DNA from: Acidimicrobiales bacterium | GTDB lineage: Bacteria; Actinomycetota; Acidimicrobiia; Acidimicrobiales; RAAP-2 | NCBI GenBank assembly: GCA_017883105.1 | Contig: JADGOF010000109.1 | Span: forward strand, 1 to 7,178 | Direction: 5' to 3' | DNA length: 7,178 bases | Shown here: piece by piece, positions 1 through 5,327 of the stretch | Layout of the letters: every line of letters begins with the position of its first letter | How positions within the stretch are numbered: position 1 is the stretch's first letter | The notes under the pieces: model-generated | Seen by the model: the letters and a program-made list of their open reading frames with translations, nothing else | What the model was told of the DNA's origin: nothing | Databases searched by the model: none | Position numbers and translations under genes: made by a program

Positions 1-312
1 GAGGTGACCGGTGCCACCGGCATCGTCAACGATGAGGTCGAGCGGTACCGGGTGGCCTCTCGGGCTCGTGATGCGGCCCCCATCGTCTCGGCCCTGCGGA
101 CGCGGGTGGAAGAGGTCCGTCTCGGTGAACTGGACCGCCAGCGGTCGAAGCGGTCGGAACTCACCGAGGCGCAGTGGGATCAAGTCGATTCGGTGACCCG
201 GGCGGTGGTGGCCAAGCTGCTTCATCAGCCGACCGTCGCCCTCAAGGACGCCGCCGGAACGCCGAGGGGCGAACGTCTGGTCGAAGCGCTCCGGACGCTG
301 TTCGATCTGTAG
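1..312 (+). CDS. hemA: Glutamyl-tRNA reductase, C-terminal part (5' end outside window)
   Basis: This is the last 103 codons of a gene that enters from the left; reading frame 1 is open from base 1 to a TAG at 310-312. The family reduces the glutamyl group of charged tRNA-Glu with NADPH to glutamate-1-semialdehyde, the first committed step of C5-pathway tetrapyrrole synthesis in the cytoplasm. What is visible is the helical dimerisation domain. It shows an IVxDEVERYR segment, a 'PIVSALR' helix, and the characteristic 'LLHQPTVALK' motif about 30 residues before the end. The catalytic cysteine and NADPH-binding domains lie outside the window. A GTG at base 4 is in frame but should not be read as the start, because the fragment lacks the two N-terminal domains. 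hemC follows after 23 bases, and hemA-hemC is a common actinobacterial pairing. The identification rests on the motif pattern and on the neighbouring heme genes. Confidence 0.93.
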   Translation, partial: EVTGATGIVNDEVERYRVASRARDAAPIVSALRTRVEEVRLGELDRQRSKRSELTEAQWDQVDSVTRAVVAKLLHQPTVALKDAAGTPRGERLVEALRTLFDL

Positions 313-335
313 CCCATGGCCCGACCGTCGGCATC

Positions 336-1337
336 GTGACTGATCGAGCTGCCCTCCGGTTGGCCACCCGGGGATCCCCGTTGGCCCTGTGGCAGGCCCG
401 CCGCGTGGCCGCGCTGCTCGCTTCGTCCGGGACACCCACGTCGTTGCTGGTCGTCGAGACCGAGGGCGACCGCCGGACCGACGTGTCGTTGGACCAGCTC
501 GGAGGGCAGGGGGTCTTCGTCAAGGAGGTGCAGGCCGCGGTGGCCCGGGGCGACGCCGATGCCGCAGTGCACTCGGCCAAGGATCTGCCGGCTTCGGCGC
601 TGTTGGCAGTGCCCGGCCTGGTGCTGGCTTCCTATCCGGAGCGGGCCGACGCCCGCGATGTACTGGTGGGCAGCAGCGTCCGCTCCCTCCCGACCGGGTC
701 CACCGTCGCCACCGGTTCGGCCCGGCGCCGTGTCCAGTTGGCCAATCTCCGTTCCGACCTCTCCTTTACCGGCCTGCGGGGCAACCTGGCCACCCGCCTG
801 TCCAACGTGGGCGTCGGGGGAGCGGCCGCCGTGGTGGTGGCCAAGGCCGCCATCGACCGACTGGGCTGGATTCCGCCGGAGGGGATGGAGATCGAGGTAC
901 TCGATCCGGGCACGATGCTCCCCCAGGTGGGACAGGGGGCGCTGGCGGTGGAATGCCGGCAGGACGACGACGACACGCGGGCGCTCCTCGCCCTCATCGA
1001 TGACCTGGCGATCCGACCGCTGGTCGAAGCCGAACGGGCGTTTCTGGCCGAATTGGGCGGGGGCTGCACGTTGCCGGTGGGCTCCCATGCGGAATGGGCC
1101 GCGACCGACGGGGGCCTCGATGGCAACCGTGGGGGCAGTATCAAGTTGGACGGGATGCTGGCGGGCGGTGACGGCCAGGTGGTGCTCCGACACCACCTGG
1201 TCGGCGACCACGGTGAGGACCTGGGTCGTGCCGTGGCCCGCTACCTGCTGGACGACGCCGGCGGGAGCGATCTCGGTGATTGGGCGCCATCGTCGGGCGA
1301 TGGGGCGACCACCGGCCGGTCGACGGGCGGCGCGTGA
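336..1337 (+). CDS. hemC: Porphobilinogen deaminase (hydroxymethylbilane synthase)
   Basis: The protein has 333 residues, close to the usual 310-330. It polymerises four porphobilinogen molecules into hydroxymethylbilane. The start is taken as GTG at 336, which gives MTDRAALRLATRGSPLALWQ, the classic N-terminus; the frame is open further upstream but there overlaps hemA. No strong Shine-Dalgarno sequence precedes this GTG. Key features are TRGSPLALWQA (residues 11-21), GDRRTD (45-50), VHSAKDLPA (78-86) with the expected catalytic aspartate at Asp83, and GGGCTLP near residues 241-247. Cys244 in that last motif is the expected attachment point of the dipyrromethane cofactor. The last ~20 residues (Gly/Ser/Asp-rich, ending GRSTGGA) extend beyond the conserved fold and look like a loose tail. 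The stop overlaps the cobA start by four bases (GTGA), so translational coupling with cobA is likely. Identification is firm; the exact start is slightly less certain. Confidence 0.97.
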   Translation: MTDRAALRLATRGSPLALWQARRVAALLASSGTPTSLLVVETEGDRRTDVSLDQLGGQGVFVKEVQAAVARGDADAAVHSAKDLPASALLAVPGLVLASYPERADARDVLVGSSVRSLPTGSTVATGSARRRVQLANLRSDLSFTGLRGNLATRLSNVGVGGAAAVVVAKAAIDRLGWIPPEGMEIEVLDPGTMLPQVGQGALAVECRQDDDDTRALLALIDDLAIRPLVEAERAFLAELGGGCTLPVGSHAEWAATDGGLDGNRGGSIKLDGMLAGGDGQVVLRHHLVGDHGEDLGRAVARYLLDDAGGSDLGDWAPSSGDGATTGRSTGGA

Positions 1338-2068
1338 CCGTCTCGCTGGTCGGTGCCGGGCCCGGCGACCCCGGACTGTTCACCCGCCGCGGCGCCGAGT
1401 TGCTGGCGCAGGCCGATGTGGTCGTCTATGACCGGTTGATCGGTAGCGAGCTCCTTGATCTGGCGCCTCCGCACGCCCAGTTGGTCGATGTGGGAAAGAC
1501 CCCGGGTGATCCCGGCCGCCAATCCGACATCAACGCGCTGCTCATCGAGCACGGACGGGCTGGCCGCCAGGTGGTCCGGTTGAAGGGTGGCGACCCCTTC
1601 GTGTTCGGGAGGGGGGGTGAGGAGGCCGAGGCCCTACGGAACGCCGGCGTCGAGTACGAAGTGGTGCCCGGGGTGAGCTCTGCCTTCGCCGCTCCCGCCG
1701 CCGCCGGCATCCCGGTGACCCACCGCAGCCTGTCCACCTCGGTCACCGTGGTTACCGGGCGGGTCGGGGACGCCTCGGCACCCGGTGCGGTGGACTGGGT
1801 TTCGCTCGGCCGGGCCGGCGGCACCCTGGTCATCCTGATGGGCATGTCGGAACGTGCCGAGATCGCCGAACAGCTGACGCGGGGAGGACGGGCCGCGGAT
1901 ACCCCGGTGGCCGTCGTGCACTGGGGGACCACACCCCACCAGCGGGTGGCGCGTTCGACGCTGGGTGATCTGGCGTCGGTCGATCTTCCTGCTCCGTCGG
2001 TGATCGTCGTCGGGCCGGTGGCCGAGTTGGATGTCGGTTCGACCTCTCGCGGCCCGGGCGCCCGTTGA
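1334..2068 (+). CDS. cobA: Uroporphyrinogen-III C-methyltransferase (SUMT)
   Basis: This 244-residue, stand-alone SUMT transfers two methyl groups from S-adenosylmethionine to C2 and C7 of uroporphyrinogen III, giving precorrin-2 for siroheme and cobalamin. Starting at GTG 1334 gives MTVSLVGAGPGDPGLFTRRG, the canonical glycine-rich first motif. An in-frame ATG at 1280 would add 18 residues of poor quality and overlap hemC by 58 bases, so it was not chosen. Further SUMT motifs are VVRLKGGDPFVFGRGGEE (80-97), VPGVSSAFAAPAAAGIPVTHR split around residues 111-131, the SAM-pocket segment LVILMGM (165-171), and TPVAVVHWGTTPHQ (190-203). It lacks the siroheme-synthase dehydrogenase/ferrochelatase domain of CysG and has no fused HemD domain. 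The GTGA overlap with hemC and the TTGA overlap with hemD point to a polycistronic, coupled unit. It sits at the branch point between heme and corrin/siroheme synthesis. Confidence 0.96.
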   Translation: MTVSLVGAGPGDPGLFTRRGAELLAQADVVVYDRLIGSELLDLAPPHAQLVDVGKTPGDPGRQSDINALLIEHGRAGRQVVRLKGGDPFVFGRGGEEAEALRNAGVEYEVVPGVSSAFAAPAAAGIPVTHRSLSTSVTVVTGRVGDASAPGAVDWVSLGRAGGTLVILMGMSERAEIAEQLTRGGRAADTPVAVVHWGTTPHQRVARSTLGDLASVDLPAPSVIVVGPVAELDVGSTSRGPGAR

Positions 2069-2916
2069 GGGGGCAACCCCTGGCCGGACGGTGCGTGGTG
2101 GTCACCCGCAGCCGCGGCCAGGCCTCGGGGTTGGTTGATCGCCTGGTGGCGCTGGGGGCAGCGGTGGTCGAGCTCCCGGTGATCGCCGTCGAGGATCCGT
2201 CCGACGGCGGCAGCGCCCTGGCCCAGGCGGTCGATCGGCTGGTGGCCGGCAGGTACCGCTGGGTGGTCTGCACATCATCGAACGCGGTGATTCATCTGCT
2301 TGCCACGGTGGGCGAACGCGGTGTGCCTCGGTCTGTGCAGTGGGCAGCGGTGGGTGCGGGGACGGCCCGCACCCTGGGCGAGGGCGGGATCAACCCCGAT
2401 GTCATGCCCGAGGTGGCGCTGTCCGACGCACTGGCCGACGCCTTCCCCGAGGCCGATTCACTGGTTGGGGGCACGGCTACCGATCCGGACGGTTCGTTGA
2501 CGGTCCTCTTCCCGCGGGCGGAGACGGTGCGGGGGGCGTTGGCTGCCGGCCTCCGCGCCAAGGGCTGGACGGTCGACGAGGTGGTGGCCTACCGCACCGT
2601 CTCCGGTGCCCCCCATGCCGATGCGATCGCCGCGGCCGGGCAGGCCGACGCCATCGCCTTCACCTCGTCGTCCACGGTGGAGCGGACCATCGACCTGTTG
2701 GGGGCCGACGGCGTGCCCCCGGTGATCGTCTCCATCGGTCCGATCACCTCGGCGACCGCTCGGGAGGCCGGTTTGGCGGTGACGGCCGAGGCGGAGGCCC
2801 ACACCCTCGACGGACTGGTGGAGTCCCTGGTTGCCGTGGTGGGCCGGGGCGGATCGCCACCTGGTGGACGCGGCCCGGGTTCGCGGCACCAGCAACAGCA
2901 GAGCCAGCAACAGTGA
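2065..2916 (+). CDS. hemD: Uroporphyrinogen-III synthase
   Basis: This 283-residue protein cyclises hydroxymethylbilane to uroporphyrinogen III with inversion of ring D. The family is poorly conserved in sequence, but its usual landmarks are present. They are an N-terminal LAGRCVVVTRSRGQA (6-20), CTSSNAV (69-75) in the first lobe, DEVVAYRTV (171-179) at the lobe hinge, FTSSSTV (199-205), and SIGPITSATAREAGL (223-237) followed by AHTLDGLVESL. The start is TTG 2065, overlapping the cobA stop as TTGA; starting later (GTG 2095) would remove the conserved 'LAGR' lead-in. A purine-rich GAGGGGG sits just inside the start rather than before it, so initiation probably depends on ribosomes finishing cobA. 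After about residue 260 the protein continues with a Gly/Pro stretch and ends in HQQQQSQQQ, which is not part of the fold. Adjacency to hemC and cobA supports the assignment strongly. Confidence 0.93.
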   Translation: MRGQPLAGRCVVVTRSRGQASGLVDRLVALGAAVVELPVIAVEDPSDGGSALAQAVDRLVAGRYRWVVCTSSNAVIHLLATVGERGVPRSVQWAAVGAGTARTLGEGGINPDVMPEVALSDALADAFPEADSLVGGTATDPDGSLTVLFPRAETVRGALAAGLRAKGWTVDEVVAYRTVSGAPHADAIAAAGQADAIAFTSSSTVERTIDLLGADGVPPVIVSIGPITSATAREAGLAVTAEAEAHTLDGLVESLVAVVGRGGSPPGGRGPGSRHQQQQSQQQ

Positions 2917-2951
2917 GGCCGGCCTTCAGCGTGACCCCGATGGTCCTGCCG

Positions 2952-2957
2952 TAGACT
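2952..2957 (+). promoter_or_regulatory. Putative -10 box of an internal promoter for hemB
   Basis: TAGACT matches the actinobacterial -10 consensus TANNNT. It ends 8 bases before the GTG of hemB (2966), the spacing expected when transcription begins at or within a base or two of the start codon, i.e. a leaderless mRNA. No Shine-Dalgarno sequence is visible in the 49-base hemD-hemB gap, which fits this reading. The -35 element is not convincing: GTGACC at 2931-2936 would give a 15-base spacer, shorter than usual. The leaderless interpretation is an inference from spacing. Confidence 0.5.
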
Positions 2958-2965
2958 GGTGTCCC

Positions 2966-3982
2966 GTGTCGAGTGACGTTTCCCTCCGGGCCGGTTTTCC
3001 GGCCGTCCGCCTGCGCCGGCTCAGAAGAACCCCCGCACTGCGGCGATTGGTAGCCGAGACGCGGCTGTCCGTGGACGATCTGGTGGCCCCGTTGTTCGTG
3101 GCTGATGGCATCGACGCCGCCCGCCCGGTGCCGTCCTTGCCGGGCGTCGCCCAGCACACGGTGGACTCCCTGGTCATCGAAGTGAGGCGGTTGAGCGGGT
3201 TGGGGGTCCCCGGCGTGATCCTCTTCGGCCTTCCGAAGCCCGAGGACAAGGACGCCTCCGGCTCGCACGCGCTCCGGCACGACGGCATCACCCAGCGGGC
3301 CCTGGCCGCGGTGCGGGACGCGGTGGGGGACGGCATGGTGGTGATGGCGGACACCTGCCTCGACGAGTTCACCGACCACGGCCACTGCGGGATCATCGAT
3401 CCGACGACCGGCGATGTCGACAACGACGCCACCGTGGCCCTCTACGCCGGTCTGGCGGTGGCCCAGGCCACGGCTGGGGCCGAGGTCGTCGCCCCCAGCG
3501 GGATGATGGACGGACAGGTCGGGGCGATCCGGACGGCGCTCGACGCCTCCGGATTCGCGGACACTGCCATCCTGGCCTATGCGGCCAAGTACGCCTCGGC
3601 TCTCTACGGTCCGTTCCGCGATGCCGCTGAGGTGACCATTGCCGACGGGGGCGACCGCAAGGGGTACCAGCAGGACGCCCGCAACCGCCGCGAGGCGGTG
3701 GCCGAGGTGGTCCTCGACGTCGCCGAAGGTGCAGACATGGTGATGGTGAAGCCGGCGCTGACCTACCTCGACGTGATCGCCGACGTGCGTGCCGCCTGCG
3801 CCGTCCCGGTGGCGGCCTACCACGTCAGCGGGGAGTACGCCATGGTCAAGGCGGCCGAGGAGCGCGGGTGGATCGACGGCCCGGCCGTAGCCCTCGAGCA
3901 ATTGACTGCGGTGAAGCGGGCGGGCGCCGACATCATCCTGACCTACTTCGCCGGCGATGTGGCCGAGGTCCTCGGTGCCTGA
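2966..3982 (+). CDS. hemB: Delta-aminolevulinic acid dehydratase (porphobilinogen synthase)
   Basis: This 338-residue enzyme condenses two 5-aminolevulinate molecules into porphobilinogen; family members are usually homo-octamers of about 320-340 residues. The GTG at 2966 was chosen because it gives the short basic arm (RLRRLRRTPALRRLV, 15-29) normally found before the barrel. The frame's only upstream ATG (2831) lies deep in hemD. The two Schiff-base lysines are Lys208 in AAKYASALYGPFRDA and Lys262 in GADMVMVKPALTYLDVI, the family signature. The metal loop DTCLDEFTDHGHCG (129-142) has cysteines at 131 and 141, but Asp133 where the E. coli zinc enzyme has its middle cysteine. It is therefore neither the full three-cysteine zinc type nor the ALD...D magnesium type. 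GDRKGYQQDARNRREA (229-244) is the conserved active-site arginine region. The gene overlaps hemL by 8 bases and probably has its own leaderless promoter. Identification is firm. Confidence 0.98.
   Translation: MSSDVSLRAGFPAVRLRRLRRTPALRRLVAETRLSVDDLVAPLFVADGIDAARPVPSLPGVAQHTVDSLVIEVRRLSGLGVPGVILFGLPKPEDKDASGSHALRHDGITQRALAAVRDAVGDGMVVMADTCLDEFTDHGHCGIIDPTTGDVDNDATVALYAGLAVAQATAGAEVVAPSGMMDGQVGAIRTALDASGFADTAILAYAAKYASALYGPFRDAAEVTIADGGDRKGYQQDARNRREAVAEVVLDVAEGADMVMVKPALTYLDVIADVRAACAVPVAAYHVSGEYAMVKAAEERGWIDGPAVALEQLTAVKRAGADIILTYFAGDVAEVLGA
2989..3004 (+). repeat. Short hairpin near the start of hemB
   Basis: GGCCGG and CCGGCC flank a TTTT loop, giving a perfect 6-bp stem that begins 23 bases into hemB. 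If the hemB mRNA is leaderless, this stem-loop would lie just behind the initiating ribosome's footprint at the 5' end of the message. No function can be shown, and a stem of this size is not rare in GC-rich coding DNA. Confidence 0.3.
3965..3968 (+). promoter_or_regulatory. Ribosome binding site deciding the hemL start
   Basis: GAGG lies within the end of hemB, six bases upstream of the GTG at 3975. This supports GTG 3975 over the in-frame ATG at 3957, which has no comparable site and would lengthen the overlap with hemB to 26 bases. The site is part of a near-palindrome, CCGAGGTCCTCGG (3963-3975), so it could partly self-pair. Confidence 0.55.
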
Positions 3983-5294
3983 CCGGACCCGATCGGAGGC
4001 ACTGTTCGAGCGCGCCTGTGCCGTCATCCCCGGGGGGGTGAACTCGCCGGTCCGGTCCTTCCGTTCGGTGGGCGGCCATCCGTACTTCGTGACCCACGGG
4101 GAAGGTGCCTACGTGTGGGACGCCGACGGCAACCGGCTTCTCGACTTCGTGCAGTCCTACGGCGCCTCGATCCTCGGGCACGCCCACCCGTCGGTGGTCC
4201 GGGCGGTCGCGGAGGCTGCCGGCCGTGGGACCACCTTCGGTGCCCCCACCGAAGGTGAGGTGCTCTTGGCCGAGGCCATCTGCGCACGGGTCGAAGGATG
4301 CCAACAGGTACGTCTGGTGTCGTCGGGGACCGAGGCCACCATGAGCGCCATCCGGGTGGCCCGGGGGTACACCGGGCGGTCCCGCATCGTGAAGTTCGCC
4401 GGCTGCTACCACGGCCACTCCGACGGCCTGCTGGCCGGTGGGGGCAGCGGCGTGGCCACCCTCGGCCTGCCCGACTCCGCAGGGGTGCCGGCCGGAGCAG
4501 TGGCCGAAACGGTTGTGGCCCCCTACAACCTGATCCCCGAGCTGGATGATCAGGTGGCCTGTGTGATCGTCGAGGCGGTGGCGGCCAACATGGGCCTGGT
4601 GCCACCGGACGCCGGCTTCCTCGAGGGGTTGCGGTCCGCCTGCGACGCGGTCGGGGCCCTTCTCATCTTCGACGAGGTGATCACCGGTTTCCGGTTGAGC
4701 GAGGGCGGGGCCTCGGCCTGGTCGGGCGTCCGACCCGACCTGTGGTGTTTCGGGAAGGTGATCGGCGGCGGACTTCCGGTCGGGGCGTTCGGCGGGCGGA
4801 GCGATGTGCTCGCCGTGCTGGCTCCCGGCGGTCCGGTGTACCAGGCGGGGACCCTGTCAGGGAACCCGTTGGCCACGGCGGCCGGTCTGACAGTCCTAGA
4901 GACCCTGGACACCGCGTCCTACGCCGCCCTGTCGGGCCGGGTGGCCGGGTTCGCCGGACAACTGCAGAGCCTGCTCACCGCGGCTCTGGGCAAGGCGGAA
5001 CAGGTGGACGGTGCGGGTCGCCCGGTGGAGGCGCGGGTCCCGGTGGTGGGTCCGCTTTTCGGACTCTTCTTCGTCCCGGCCGGCTCCGGTCAGGTCCGCG
5101 ACTACGACGGTGCCGAGGCCTCGGCCACCACCGGGCTCTACTCCCGGTTCTTCCGGGCGATGCTGGACCGGGGTGTGGCGCTCGCGCCCGGGCCCTATGA
5201 GGTGGCATTCCCCTCGATGGCCCACGGTGACGCGGAATTGGCGGACACGTTGGACGTGGCCTCGGAAGCCATCGTTGATGCCCTGGCCCACTGA
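3975..5294 (+). CDS. hemL: Glutamate-1-semialdehyde 2,1-aminomutase
   Basis: This 439-residue, fold-type I PLP enzyme converts glutamate-1-semialdehyde (the HemA product) into 5-aminolevulinate, the HemB substrate. Length agrees with the family norm of about 430. Diagnostic features are IPGGVNSPVRSF (18-29) at the N-terminus, SSGTEATMSAIRVAR (116-130) for the cofactor phosphate, GCYHGHSDG (143-151), IFDEVITGFR (231-240) with Asp233 contacting the pyridine nitrogen, and FGKVIGGGLPVGAFGG (259-274) with Lys261 as the PLP lysine. YQAGTLSGNPLA (289-300) distinguishes it from related class-III aminotransferases. The C-terminal GLFFVP and AHGDAEL motifs are also typical of HemL. The start is the GTG at 3975, with GAGG six bases upstream; ATG 3957 is the alternative. 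It overlaps the hemB stop by 8 bases, so the two are very likely co-transcribed. It completes the C5 route together with the upstream hemA. No defect was seen. Confidence 0.98.
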   Translation: MPDRTRSEALFERACAVIPGGVNSPVRSFRSVGGHPYFVTHGEGAYVWDADGNRLLDFVQSYGASILGHAHPSVVRAVAEAAGRGTTFGAPTEGEVLLAEAICARVEGCQQVRLVSSGTEATMSAIRVARGYTGRSRIVKFAGCYHGHSDGLLAGGGSGVATLGLPDSAGVPAGAVAETVVAPYNLIPELDDQVACVIVEAVAANMGLVPPDAGFLEGLRSACDAVGALLIFDEVITGFRLSEGGASAWSGVRPDLWCFGKVIGGGLPVGAFGGRSDVLAVLAPGGPVYQAGTLSGNPLATAAGLTVLETLDTASYAALSGRVAGFAGQLQSLLTAALGKAEQVDGAGRPVEARVPVVGPLFGLFFVPAGSGQVRDYDGAEASATTGLYSRFFRAMLDRGVALAPGPYEVAFPSMAHGDAELADTLDVASEAIVDALAH

Positions 5295-5327
5295 GCTGAT
5301 GGGCGAGACCCTGGCCGTCGGCACGCC

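Noticed and set aside
174..335. Upstream extension of the hemC frame to ATG 174
   Set aside because: It would overlap hemA extensively and encode Arg/Gly-rich sequence unlike any HemC N-terminus; GTG 336 gives the canonical start.
225..1211. 328-codon opposite-strand frame over hemC
   Set aside because: hemC on the + strand is certain from its cofactor cysteine and N-terminal motifs; the antisense product is low-quality His/Gln/Arg-rich sequence.
3957..3974. ATG 3957 as the hemL start
   Set aside because: GTG 3975 has GAGG six bases upstream and a shorter overlap with hemB; the extra residues (MWPRSS) are not typical of HemL.
2744..4027. 427-codon opposite-strand frame across hemB
   Set aside because: It lies antisense to hemD/hemB, whose catalytic motifs are unmistakable. 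The antisense translation is His/Gly/Arg-rich with no recognisable domain, as expected from GC-rich third-position bias.
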